A stretch of 64,000 bases of DNA from Fasciolopsis buskii (lineage: Eukaryota; Platyhelminthes; Trematoda; Plagiorchiida; Fasciolidae). The notes beneath the pieces were generated by a model. It made no database searches. It was given only the letters and a program-made list of their open reading frames with translations, and was not told where the DNA came from. The translations under genes and the position numbers were made by a program. Positions 46,391-58,389 of this stretch are shown here, piece after piece (position 1 is the first letter of the stretch; the number at the start of each line of letters is the position of its first letter). Location: contig LUCM01011194.1 of NCBI GenBank assembly GCA_008360955.1, positions 295,198-359,197 on the forward strand. The letters are read 5' to 3'.

Positions 46391-46399
46391 AAAAAAACA

Positions 46400-49300
46400 C
46401 TTGTTTTCGTCCGGTATAAAGGTACCGCTAACCGTGATGAACTCGAAAATCTATCCGTTAACAGTCTTAGGGTTCTAGTACTTTTGACTTACAAAAAACT
46501 TATTTACTGGTTTCCCTTATTATAACTGTTTGCAAGCTGTAATAAGGTCAATTAACCATGAGCGACCTTGGTTATGTAGGTAGATGCATCTCAACACAAA
46601 AAAACAAAATCCCACTGGCCCAGGAAAACTTCATAAGTGCTTTTGGAAGGGTCTTAGGACTTACACTAGTTTGCGTTCCAAATGGTAACAAGATTGCCTA
46701 CGCAACAGGAACACATATTTTGTCTAGTATTCTACCCATAATTATGCCCGTATTTATGGGCTGAAGATAACTAACTGTTTGATAATTGGGGTATTTCGCA
46801 TTAACCGGGATCTAACAATTGCGACTGGGCATGAACAGAAAAATTTTTGCTTAGGAAGTATCTTGATATATGTCAAAGTTGACCTCCAGTCAAGGTCACT
46901 TAGGCGCGATGCGTGTATTATCTACTTTGTTATCCTAACAGTGAAGAAGCGAGCTAGAAACGGTAACATCTTTTGGTACCAAAATGTAGAGGATAATGAA
47001 CAGATTTAAAGCCCGATCAATTTAAATTTTTTTTGTCTAAGCATTTCCAACCTTTTACATTAAACAAATCCTTAGTTTCCATCATATCAAAGGTATAAAC
47101 TATTCCAAGAACGTCTTTCATAGTGGAAAGAATCACACCCAAAAGTCACTACAGTTACTAAGGTTCATGTTAAATTTGTGCAACGGAAGTCGTTTTCTCT
47201 GATCCTGACGCAGTTTGCTGCCCATATTTCATTCACCATTGTCCAGATGAAGTTGCGTAATATTTAAATGCTACAAGTGTCGGCGAATGTGGAGTATGGG
47301 CTAATAACGTATTGAAGCAAGCAACATTTCATTTTGAACGATAGTAGAAAATGTCGGTTGCCTTAATCCGGGAAACTGTTAATTTTGTTGTTGGGTGGGT
47401 GCAATGTGATGACCAGTGGAAGACTTACAAAATGGTCATTCCTAGTAAGAAATTCTTCGAAATAGTTATCCAGCTTCCTTGTTCCCGTCCAAGTTACTTA
47501 ATCCCATGAAAAAAATAAGAAAAATCTTACAAAAGTGAATGCACTAAAAATGAGGCAAGTTTTGTCCTTGTAGTGAGGGCAATTTTCCCTTGAGTCTAAG
47601 AAAATAGGCAATATAAAGAAAAGATTGGGTCCTTGAAAAATTCTCCGTTTTACTCTATCAGAATTTGGTAAACATGTTATCCTGAGTAGAGTGGTTTCTT
47701 ACAGTTTGACCCAAACCGAGTGAAAGCACACTTGGGTCGAGGATATACTTCAAATAGAATCATATCATGGCCTGATTTTCGACCCTATCCAAAATGTTTC
47801 GTGTCCTGATGTGATAACGAATTAAGGTACCTAATCAGTGGATACCGACATCGGAGTTCTGAAACATCTTGGGGTATAAGGTAAAAATAACTTCATACGG
47901 GAGTTTCCAAATAATACATCAAAATACCGCGGAATAGCCGCAGGCCAATCGATTGCCATTGTTCACTGATGTCGGATTTCCAGCAATACATGCTCCAAAT
48001 TGTGAATTAAGCTCACTCTGTCACCCTAGCGAGCTCATAACGCGTCATGCTACAGATATGTATAGGGTGACTAAAATGAGATATTGATCAAATCTTCGGC
48101 CTATTTTCCCTTTAAAAACTCCAAAGCTTATGGTTGATTGTCAGATAGATTAACCAGTTCTAGCTGAGCAAAGCGAATATAAATTCAAGTGTTTGTTCAC
48201 TCATAATGTTGGCTACGGAAGCAGAGGGTCTTCATATGATGTAAGCTGCATGAGTACCGACAATACTTTATATAAATATATATATATATAATGTATACAT
48301 TAAAGTTGGGAAGGCGTACACTGAGTTAATACGTTTACCGTATGTATATATTGAAGGTGTCGAAACAAAGACGTGAAAATATGTGGCGATATTTTATTTG
48401 ATTTGTTATGATCAGGCTTGATATGCTGTGTACTGATGTTACTCAACTGCTCCTTGCGCCTCGTTTACTACGGTCAGTTCTTTAGACGCGTTCATTATTC
48501 GGTTGTTCAATCGCTATAGCGTACAAGCAACCTTGGATTGCTTGAATACAGGCCAATTTGTCCCGCAAGTCAATGTGTAGTATTCATCTCGGAACAAGGT
48601 GTGGAATAAGTCTTTTTATTCTACGAGGACCTGGTTCATCTAGCCCCCGAGTCGATGTGTGACGGACACGTTTTGGTACCTGTCGGGTCATCAAAGTGGT
48701 CCACTCCTACAATCAGGCTACTGCAATCGGGCGGTAACGTTTTGGGCATTACTGTCTGAAGGCTCGTTGCGGCACACATGTGCAACGAAACAGACCTAAG
48801 GTAAGCTCTTTAGGCTCTCAGGGCTTATCGTAATTTCATGATCAACTTGAAAGGTGCGTATTCACAAATATTCTACTACGACCATAACCACTATCAACTT
48901 ATTTTTTGTAACTAAGACAACGTTTTACCTTCTGATCAGAGCATTTCCTTTGCCAGTTTTCGATTTTCGCCAAACCGCACCATCGAAAATGTTCGTGGTG
49001 TTGAGTCTTAAATTGATGTCATAGTCCACGGATTCGGTGAATCTGTTCATGATTTTTTCCCGCTTTCTTTTTGAAGCATTTTGCTCAGATCATTGTGGTC
49101 ACTAATCCTCAGGAATGTTCCCTTGGTGTCAAGAGCTTTTCGTGTGAGTAATATACGGCCAACTCCAAAAGTTTCTCACCTAATCTTGAACGATGTTCTC
49201 CACTTACCTTCAAACCCACTTGAAATTTGGGCTGTTCTCGGTAGAATACAGTATCATTGTCAATACACCTCAAGTTTCGTCACAATTGCTGATCGTTTGT

Positions 49301-50850
49301 TTGATATTATCTGTTCCAACTGAATCTTTCGGTACTGATCTTATAAAAAAAAGTCACATGATTTACATCCGACGCTCCAGTCGTTCAGAAAATGGCGGAC
49401 GGTTGTTGGCTTTGTGGTCAAACCATCGTCTACTTCTCGCCAGCACAGACTTCAAACGTCCGAATCGTAACCTGACGTCATCGCTCGTCAGGCTGGCAAC
49501 TGACCCAGATTGGCGGAGCTCTATAAAAGAGTGACGGTAATAGTGCAGCATTCCTCTCGACCCCGACCAAGGGTTAGTTTGAACTAAGCTGCCCACTTGT
49601 TTCGGTGGGATTTCCGAACGAACGACGAAGCAGCAGCTAGACTGTGATAAGCTGTCTGATCCAAGTTCTCTCTCAACTTACCGAAACGAGCTGGGTGGAA
49701 AACTAGAATTGACTTCGCCCAGTAAGACCAATGAGCTTTGGTCGCTTTATTAAGACTACATTGGATTTCCGCTGATTCACTGTCTTCTTGACACAAACTA
49801 TCGCATCTCGGCTGCTGCTATCAATATGGCGTGAACTGAACACGGGTCTAGGTAGGAATTGCGAGATCCGTCAGAAATGGAACAGGCTGTTGCTTTGAGG
49901 AGTTTCTGCAAACTGTTTAATCTCATCCGGGGTACCTATAGGAAGCCGGTGAGTGTGAGAGAACACATCTGAGTTGTACCGTTTATCATAACATTATGAA
50001 CATGAGAACTCTCGTCAGCTGGATGGACTACTGTGAAGAACAGTCTAACTGGACATTAATTGCAGCTCATCCCACTTCTGTTTCGGCTCAGATCCAGTGA
50101 AGTGTTCCAACATTCCACCTTCTCCCGACATAGAGGACCGCAAAGAAATTCTACCCCCAGTGTTTCATGTAGCTCGGAGTCCCAGTGGCTCGTCCCCAAC
50201 TCTATTTTAGTTGACTTCTGCTTTTGCAACCATCAACCCTGTACCAGCTTGCTCTGGTTTTGGTTGTTCACGACAATATCTACTCGAAAGAGAACGATAA
50301 GTGGTGAAACATCGACCGTAAAATAATAATTTGAAGGAATATGAAAAAAGAAAAGACATAGAAGGCGATTGACTGCAGCATTCAGCCATACTGTCTAATG
50401 TCCCCAAGCGTCGCTTGTATGGATCTCGGCGACCCCAACCCAGTTGTCTAAGTGCACCTACACCAGCCAGTCCAATGGTTAAAGCGTCCATACTTTTCCT
50501 TCATGTCACTGACTGACCACCTCGACCCACCTCTCTACCATTGCTTACCTCGCATAACAGCGTACAACGGGACAGTCGTTCCGTGGGCATGCACAACACA
50601 CATCCCAACCATCTTAATCTATTCTGATTCAGTGCCGGATTTGTAGATTGAATCTTAGGACCCAGTAACTCACGCCTAACCTCTGAGTGGCTGGGTCAAA
50701 TGATCCCACCACAGTCATCCGGTACCACAAAGACCACGGTATCCAAAACCCGAAAGTCTTCGCATACGTGCTGTCAGCGGTCAAGTTTATGAGGCAGCAT
50801 TGACCTCACCCCTGCTTTACATACCCGACCTTTGGTCGATAACCAGATGT
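46400..50850. other. Long non-coding intronic stretch
   Basis: No gene recognised. 46558-46764 is an open plus frame without motif. 48265-48295 is AT-dinucleotide-rich. Near 49515 a CTCTATAAAAGAGTG string looks like a TATA box inside a GC-richer block (49360-49640), possibly a worn LTR or promoter. 47000-48200 is featureless AT-rich sequence. Confidence 0.4.
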
Positions 50851-50855
50851 CATGC

Positions 50856-51068
50856 CTACCAGACAAGGTGAATGCCAGTCGAGCCTTGTGTATTCGTGAA
50901 AAGGCTACGTCTGTATACAGCCACACCTGATGAAATACAGTTACCCAAGTAACTAAACTGATTTATCTCACCCAATTTTTCTGCATGAACAGGGTTCGGC
51001 TTCAAGCCAAAAGTGGAACCTTGGAACAACATGTCACACTTTGAAGGTGCAAAAGGCACCCAGAACAT
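50856..51068 (-). pseudogene. LINE reverse transcriptase fragment
   Basis: The minus frame reads FWVPFAPSKCDMLFQ, then KLGEINQFSYLGNCISSGV. FAPSKC+.LLQ followed by ...LG.V..F.YLGS.IS.GG is the segment after the YADD box in the same CR1-like LINE type as at 31.9-32.2 kb (PSKCKMLLQ and YLGRCVSNDG there). The fragment is short and truncated on both sides. Confidence 0.7.
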
Positions 51069-51079
51069 ACCTATACTGT

Positions 51080-53640
51080 CGTCCAGACAATCGAGAAAAC
51101 CTTAAACTTACTTGAGTCTTTACTAAGTAGCGTAACGTGGTCCGCATATTCTACTCCCATATGAGGACAAGGCTATTTGCACAATCATCTCGTTGCCGAA
51201 GTTCAGAAGAAGATGTGAAAGAGGAAAACTATGAGGAAGATGAGCAGATCGAATTTTGCGTCATTTGTGGATGCGGTGATCAAATCTTCACCCTCCAGTG
51301 GTTGCTAGTGTGCCATTATTCGTCGAAATTCTAATAGTCTTTCTACTTTTGGACACTCATTCAGCTTTTGAATTCATCAATAGGTTTACCCTATGGTGTT
51401 GTTTGCTGAAGGACCTTAGATGTGTGTGTCCGTCCTCAAATAGTTGTACCATCATACCTGAGGTCGAGTTAGAGTTTTTGATCAGCTTTTGCCACTTTTT
51501 GTCGTCTCCCATGCAATATGGTAATATTTCCCCAAATCCCCGTTCCTCATCAACTTTGCCACAGGTACTTCTTCAAGAGTGAATTATACTCGGCCTTCCT
51601 TCAAGGATAGAGTATGAAGTACCGTAATTCTTAATGTTTCTGATGACATTTACGAAGTCTAGCCTCCTCACTTCGAAGATGTGGCTTTCTGAATTCTGCA
51701 ACTGATATCTTCGGGTCTATTCTGTGGCCTGCTGAGAAATTCGCATGAAGAGTAATGAGGTACATCATCGCGGTTTGAATGAAGATAGTTGATCTTTGAC
51801 TGAGCTAATCGTTCTACACCATCTTCGGTGTCTAGGACTCGTATTTCGTATGTCTGTCAATTGTTTACTATTTCTTGCTGTCTTTGCACGTGCCGGGTAG
51901 GCCTGAAGGAAGCGATGCGGTGATCAGCCCACGAACAGACGCAAAAGTTTGAAAAAGGTCACTTTGGCTTTGATAACGATTGGGGTTTTTTCAGTCTTTA
52001 TTGTTTTGACCCAAAAGATGACGGTAGGTGTTGATCAAAGGGGATGAAGTCTATGACTGAGCACCGAAATCAGTGCTTTGAATCCCATATGGTCTGTCTG
52101 TTGACCATAGGTTTTTATAAACAAGTAAAGCAAGAGAAAAGTGCATAATCCCTTCGAATCTAACTTTCTTCTATTTTGTCGCATTGGCACTATGTTCGTT
52201 GTCAAGTCGTCACATTATATATATATATAATGCACTTGCGGTCACTGGTGTTCTTGTTCCTGATCAGATTTCAGATTGTATTACGAAAGACAACCAGTAA
52301 AAAAATGTGCATCTTCCTTTCGGGAAGGAAGCAAAATTCATAAACTATTGGTTAAATGAATTGAGTTGTTATTTTTCTGCAACTCCTCGCTAACCTCAAC
52401 CTTACAGAATGCTGTGAACTTTGTTCCAGTTCACTTTTGTGATTATCAATAATCTGTTAGGTTATTTTATTGATCACACTCGGACATCGAATGGCATTGT
52501 TACTTAAATAATGAAAATCGCATTGTCACCAGTCTCGATTCCCATTTCACTTCTCGCCAGAAAAACGATCTTTTTCGAAATTAGCAGAGCATTAAAAAGA
52601 CTGCAATCCTCCGCCGCAGCCAAAATATTTCACTTTAAATAGAAAAACCAGTCTTCTCAAATGGTAACTCACTAGTAAGTGATAAATCCATTTTAGAATA
52701 TTGAAACCCTTTTTACCTGTCGAGGTAGCCACGGGAGCGTTCTTATACAGTGATCAGCGATGTGTTGTTGTCATCCTCAAGTATTTGTGTTCCACAGGAT
52801 TTATAATTGAACGTATCCATTATCAATACTGTAAGTTTTTTCTTGTCACTTTGCAACTGATCTTCCATTACTTCTACTTCAGTCCTCTTTTGTTTAGAAA
52901 ATGTTGCTTCGAAGAATGGAGTAATTGTGAAAACTAAACTAAACCAACTCTCAAGCACACCCTCTCAGACTCCCTCCAGACGCATGTTTGGGAGACTTTC
53001 GGACATTGGACAAATGGGACTACGTCCACTTGATCGAAAACCGTTCAATGAATCTATATATTTGCTCTAATAAAGGTTAGGAAGCGCTGTAGGCTACCAT
53101 CCATGCCTGATAAACAGGCTAGATTAGATCTGAAAACCGTTGCGTGACGCCTTTGTGATCTCTCACTTCACCGGTACCGCTGACAGCTACAAGTGTTTCA
53201 GAGCAAACCTGACCACTTTAACAACTCTGGTGATCTCTGCACAGGCCAAAATAGATTCCTTCGAGGAAAATGACAACTGCATTTTATCAGTTTGAAATAT
53301 CCCGAACTAACCGTATGGAGCTTCCATGCCACAGAAGGAAGGGGATTACGTGGACGGCGTGCTGTTCTGCTTGCAAAACCACGTCACCCATGTACATACA
53401 GCAACACAGTTCAATCTGATGAGTATTGTACCTTTGGCTGCTCATTAAGCCCTCTCACATAGATGCAGTTCCTTCGAAAGAATCATTTGTGATACAAAAA
53501 CTCATCAGCAGAATACCTGAAAGAATGTGTGAAATAACAAGATCTACTAACTAACTAACTAACACAGTTCAGCGAGCAATGGACCGGTTGCTCGAGAGTA
53601 AGAGACATGTTTACTCTTTCTACTAATTCCTGAGAATAAT
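51080..53640. other. Intronic stretch with one palindrome, no gene recognised
   Basis: The plus frame 51137-51334 has an acidic run and CVICGCGD, faintly like the start of a zinc finger, but too little to call. AT-rich palindrome at 52213. ACTAACTAACTAACTAACAC near 53548 is a short tandem repeat. Confidence 0.4.
52213..52232. repeat. 20-bp AT palindrome
   Basis: CATTATATAT and its complement ATATATAATG abut, giving a perfect palindrome built on an AT microsatellite. The flanking CA/TG pair extends the symmetry beyond the simple repeat. Confidence 0.85.
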
Positions 53641-53653
53641 TTAAAATAAACAC

Positions 53654-54640
53654 AGGAAATCCACACATTCGGATAAGTATTTGGACTTCAGTTCAGCTCA
53701 TCCACAATACGTGAAACGGACACTTATTTCTTCGCTAGCCAACAGAGTTAAAAAGCTGTGCAGTGACGATACAGACCGTAAAGAAGAAATAAGACGTCTA
53801 GACGACATCTTGCAAGACAATCACTATCCGCCACGCCTCATAAGAAAACAACTGAAAGGTGCATGTCAACAAGCAAGACGAAGAAAGAAAAGAAAAAGAA
53901 AACGACCTCGGTCGGAATTCCCCACAGATCGGGTACTTCGGAAGCAATGAGAAAGGCCCTCAGTGACTTTGATATTCACACTTTCTTCCGGATGGACAAT
54001 ACTTTAAAGCGCCACTTACCAAAGGCTAAAGATCAAGTCAGTGTGCAAGACCAAGACAACTGCATCTACAAAACCAGTTGCTAGGACTGCCCAGCAGAAT
54101 ACATTGGACAAACTAGCAGACAACTGATGAGAGAACACAGAAGGAAAGAAAAGTGGAGACCTTTGGATAAGGCGACCTTATCAAAACTTGAGCGCGATTC
54201 AGCCATCGCTCTGCATGCCATAGTAGAGGGACAACATAGATTACGAAAACACAAAAGTACTCCAACGTGGATTCAAAACCTTCACTGAACGTAAATTTGC
54301 CGAGGCTCTGGCGATAAGCGCCCACCCCACATACATCAATCGTGATGACAGGGCAGAGATTTCGGAGATATGCACAGCCCTAACATCTTTGAGGAACAAA
54401 CGTTCCAAAGGTCACCACGCTAGTTAACCCCACCACCAAGATGACGCATGACGTGAAGGACAACTATTCTCTCACCCGATCCACAGTTCAAAGTACACAC
54501 TAACAAACACATACAGACAACTAACCATCAGTTGACATGTGAACGTTCCCTCAGCCATTAGATTGTAAAGCTTGCTTTGAGAAAGACTACCCATGGTAGT
54601 CGAAACGTCGGCACATTACATCTAACAACAACGCTGTGTT
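53654..54640 (+). mobile_element. Penelope-like element 3' part with GIY-YIG endonuclease
   Basis: From 53654 the frame reads RKSTHSDKYLDFSSAHPQYV and KRTLISSLANRVKKLCSDD, then LQDNHYPPRLIRKQL, the thumb region of PLE reverse transcriptases (THTD+YL.F.S.HP...K...). After a frame change near 53950 it gives CIYKTSC, a stop, DCPAEYIGQTSRQLMREHRR and SAIALHAIVEGQH (54055-54240), the GIY-YIG endonuclease with YIGQT. The tail then reads AEALAISAHPTYINR in another frame. It ends in a conserved hairpin at 54585. Stops and frame shifts make it inactive. Confidence 0.85.
54571..54611 (+). ncRNA. PLE 3' hairpin followed by GAAAC, copy 1
   Basis: TTTGAGAAA, then a 6-bp stem GACTAC-CCATG-GTAGTC (54585-54601), then GAAACGTCGG. 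The layout resembles core and stem II of hammerhead ribozymes (CUGANGA, stem II, GAAAC), which are known from PLEs. The left core reads UUGAGAA, so the ribozyme would be inactive. The second copy at 61514 has a compensatory base-pair change in the stem. Confidence 0.5.
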
Positions 54641-55009
54641 ATTAACATTATATCATTCACAACTAAACACTAGGATATTCCAAAATAAAATAACAACAGC
54701 GGCGAGACCTAAACAGTTGCGGGAAAATCAGTCAACCAAAAAGCACTACGGTTGACAAGTATCAACAGCAGTGGAATGCTATTCACTGATTCAGTCGGTT
54801 CCGAACAATCTTCAAGACAGTTTCACGGCATTCTATTGGTTTCTCATTGGATTAAGTCATCGTTCTGAACCTAACTGATATGTTAATCTGCGGAACTTCT
54901 GTGGAGTTGAAGTCAACGTCCCCAGTTCCGAATTTTATTCTGATGATCTTGTGAAACTCTGCCCTTCACTTTAGGGTAATACAAGTATGTCTTAAGAGAA
55001 GAAACTTAC

Positions 55010-55419
55010 AAATTGGTCCGCCCTGGAGTGACTTCTTGCTTGATTGTCTTTTCATTCTTCTTAACCAGCGTGGACGAAAGTGTTGGCAAATTGCTCAGAT
55101 TAGCAACAGGCCTCCAGCTGTTTTGTCTGCTCACCTGTGTCCCGGTTTTCACTTCCATGAGTCTGCGCGGACTAATCGGTTTCGCAGATTGATCGACATT
55201 TCGATGAAAGTCGCCCTCGGCAATCTTTTTGCTTCGCGAATTGGGGTCTGTTTCACTGAGCACAAAACAACTGGATATGGATGCTCGTTCGCCGTCTGCA
55301 AATGGAATAAGGCCATCCAGTGACCCCTTTTTCAAATTCATTACACGATCCGGACTGTCCATGGTTGATTTACTTGTTCGAACGGGTGCTTGTATGTTCG
55401 GATCAGGCCATTTGTTGTT
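55010..55419 (-). CDS. USP40: USP40-like deubiquitinase, middle exon
   Basis: A 410-nt minus-strand exon. It follows an ...AACAAAAACAG acceptor in phase 0 and ends AATTT/GTAAGT (donor 55009 to 55004), leaving two bases that are completed by the exon at 44414. It starts NNKWPDPNIQAPVRTSKS, and the rest is Ser/Lys/Arg-rich with no domain. In human USP40, as I recall it, the segment after the His box likewise has an NW motif, so this is probably the start of the insertion between the two halves of the catalytic core. The open frame extends upstream to 55569, but that part is intron. Confidence 0.65.
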
Positions 55420-55579
55420 CTGTTTTTGTTTGAATGGATAGTAAAATATAGATGATAACCAGTGGACTATTGGGAACTGGACGTCGCATAACGAGAAGCA
55501 CAATAGTTGGGAGTAGAATGCAAAGACGATTAAATTGTTAGAAGTAACGGCGCAACTTTTGAGGCACATAATCAGTTAA

Positions 55580-56360
55580 CCAGTATCACTCTGAATAGAT
55601 TAAACAAGTCAAGAGAATACTCTGATGTTCATTTGACTGATGGCATTATGTGTATGGGTAGTTAGTACACCATATTATTTGACAATCTCCATGTGCACCA
55701 GAATTTAGGGACGTTCGTTCTTTCGCAATCCATCTTCGTGTATTGAATATCCATCACTGAGGCCTCAAACTCGTCCCAAGTTATCACTGTTGAGGCAATC
55801 GTGCCTTAGTGAATTGCACGTTGTCAGGAGACATAAATAACGGCAGAACTCAGTTCCTAATTTTGACAGTCTGACCGGAAGAAAATTGTCGCACTATCCG
55901 ACATACTCATGCTTCAATGATTTACCATGCAGTTTTACACTTCCAATGGGAACCGTGTAGGGACTGTATTGCTGATCCATCCTTGTCAGGAATCATCAGT
56001 GTTGCCTTAGAGCATCTTAAAACAGTTCGTAATCTTTTTTTAACCTTTTCAATCGTACACGTCAAAAATTTATTTGACGCTACAATGAGACAAGAAGCAA
56101 CGTAACTGGAGTCAGACGGTGTCAGTGGTCTCAAGAAAATGTCTGCCGAAAACCGATTGGCTAAAATCACAGCGGACACGTTGTGGCTCAACGGTTTTGC
56201 ACACGTGTTGATGGCTTTATTCTATTGATCGGTAAGGCCTCACGGAAAACCCACAGTCTTGGTTTGTGGTTCCGTGGCCTAACATGAAAGTCTCGGCCGG
56301 GGTCGGTCTGGCGACCGAAGGTCATACGATGTTCTCCAATCAATTGGGCCTGATTTCTCG
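55580..56360. other. Intron, no feature certain
   Basis: A minus frame at 56191-55922 is open for 89 codons with a protein-like composition, but no family or splice borders could be assigned. Confidence 0.4.
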
Positions 56361-56394
56361 CGCTTATTTTCTCTTTGGGCGATGGATGAGTTAT

Positions 56395-56600
56395 CTATTT
56401 CACTAATCCCCCATTTTTGGGTTGTGCGAGGCATCGATCCGTTCTGCCTATGTATGTTTCCCCGCAGCTGCAGGTGAGCTTATAAAATATATGGGAGACA
56501 TTTAGATTGGGCCCATCTACCGATTGTCTGTTAAGATTCTTCCCTTTGGTTATGTGCAAAATGCTGAATTCAGGCGATTGATCGGCAATCTGTAACACAT
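56395..56600 (-). pseudogene. Penelope-like GIY-YIG endonuclease fragment
   Basis: The minus frame reads EFSILHITKGKNLNRQ and VSHIFYKLTCSCGETYIGRT, then DRCLAQ. The VY+L.C.CG..YIGRT.R.L block is the start of the GIY-YIG domain of PLEs, with the Tyr of the first motif and YIG of the second present. It is a different PLE lineage from that at 53.7 kb (CSCG and YIGRT rather than DCPAEYIGQT). The domain is cut off after the second motif. Confidence 0.75.
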
Positions 56601-56609
56601 TTCAGGTTT

Positions 56610-58030
56610 TGGCTAATTCAGTGCTAAGATGATTTTGATTTGTTTTTTTCGCAACTAAGCCGACTTGAGGTAATTTGAGTTGTTCGTTTTTGTGAATATC
56701 AGTGAACTTATCAGGATATCCGTTTCTCCTCGGACAGTCCACTGATGCGAAACAAGGTATTTTACCGGGCCCGTTTTTACTTCCATCACAAAAAATATTC
56801 CCCTAAGAGCAGACACCTCAGGGAAACAGACGAATTTATTTTTTCCCCACCTGTGCTCCCTCTCAAAGGGGAACAACGTATTGTTTGGCCTGAGGTGGTT
56901 GTGAGAATCAAAGAGTATCTCCTCGAAGGGAGATCCAGTAGATCCAGTAGAGCACGCGAAATCTGTGTTCATTAAATTTTCCTTGTGGACAGTTATTTGA
57001 CCAAAATGGGCCCGGATTCACAATGTCTAGGACTACAATGGACAAAATAACGGCACTTACGACTAAAATAATCAGTTGAAAGTTTGTCAGTTAACAAAAT
57101 TGAGTAGTTTACCGCATTAAAGTAAGTTACACCAAATATTGTGGACTGTATTTAACGTGTTGGAAAATCCATGCCGAATTAGTTCATACTTTCCGGAACT
57201 GATATGCCAAAGTTGCTACATTTTGGTCAAGCATTCTGCTCCAGTTTTCTTCCGTAAAGCATTCAACTAAATGTATGCCAAATGGGTGCGCGTACATGCT
57301 CATGTAAGCGTGCAGTAAACTGAACTGTATTTTATTGTGTAACACCTGAATTGACTGAAAATTCCTTCCCCTTCTTCTGTTCGTTCCACTCCCAATACCA
57401 AACTATTCCTGCCCAACTTGTTCGTAATGACGTTGGTTTTGATCATAGTCCAATTTTCTGCTGGATGTATTTACCCTTCGTTGTTTCGTCCCTATGCTCT
57501 CTAGTTAGGACATTTGGTGCAGTCACGGGTCACTTGACTTAGGGCGGCTTGTTTTCCTACACTCCACTTTCGTTTTGTCGCTCACGTTGGTCGACTGTAA
57601 ACGTTCCGTTCGTCTACATTCATTTTTGACTGTCACGCTCAGGCAAGTGTTTGTTGGACCTGAGCAGGCGTACAGAATCTCATGTATTTGGTTGAACCTC
57701 GGGACAGGTACCTTCTATTTATTCCCTTTCATAGAACGTTCATTGTTACGCAGATTTTTGTTCATTTTTTGACTGTCATTTGGCTGGATAGTGACTGAGG
57801 CTCACTGTCAAAGTTATGGTTGCTGTGTACATAATTTCTTACTCATGAATAGCACCGTAGCATTTGCGAAGCAATCTTGTTCGCCCTTTGGTTTCTCATT
57901 AAATTGGGCTTTGAGGTTTCGAAGCGCTATCCAGAACGCGGGAAGTTTATTTTTGGGCAAATCGTTCTGTGAATCGCTGATCGGCTTCATCCGGACCAAG
58001 ACTAGTCCTTCTCAAGGCGACTGGTCTGTA
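56610..58030. other. Intron, no feature certain
   Basis: The minus frame 56972-56655 may be more of the PLE but has no clear motif. The plus frame 57791-58072 is anonymous. AT- and T-rich sequence otherwise. Confidence 0.4.
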
Positions 58031-58036
58031 ACCTGT

Positions 58037-58380
58037 GGCTTATCCGAGCGCGTTCGTGATCAGGGCGCATGACACCATAGGTCAACGCTTCGCGGTCGCT
58101 TGCGCCTACGAACCGGCCAATTGCAATCGCTTGGCGACCCGGGATTGAGGACAACCAAATTCCAACACCTGTTAAGGATCTGAAGATGTCTCACCGATAA
58201 CGATTCCGCGGGAGCCATCATCATCATCATCGTCGTTCAGCTTTAACCAGCAAGGCAAGCCTCACTGAAAGGCAGCGGGTAGCCAAGCGATTGCAATTGG
58301 CTGGTTCGTAGTCGCAAGCGGCCGCGAAGCGTTGACATATGGCGTCATGCTCCCTGATCACGAACGCGTTCGGAGTAGCA
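58037..58380. mobile_element. Inverted-repeat DNA element (MITE-like), 96-bp arms
   Basis: Bases 58046-58141 and 58276-58371 are reverse complements with 8 mismatches in 96. Core strings such as AAGCGATTGCAATTGG, CGCGAAGCGTTGAC and CCTGATCACGAACGCG are shared. The 134-bp loop holds an (ATC)n run and no coding frame. Symmetry fades within about 10 bases beyond the arms. The form is that of a non-autonomous terminal-inverted-repeat transposon. It lies in the USP40-like gene's intron. Confidence 0.85.
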
Positions 58381-58389
58381 TACACACAA

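Noticed and set aside
51137..51334. Zinc-finger (PHD or RING) exon because of CVICGCGD
   Set aside because: Only one Cys pair is visible, with no further metal ligands at usual spacing, and the frame ends quickly.
54571..54611. Active hammerhead ribozyme
   Set aside because: The conserved CUGANGA half reads UUGAGAA, and stems I and III were not found; only the stem II plus GAAAC part is supported.
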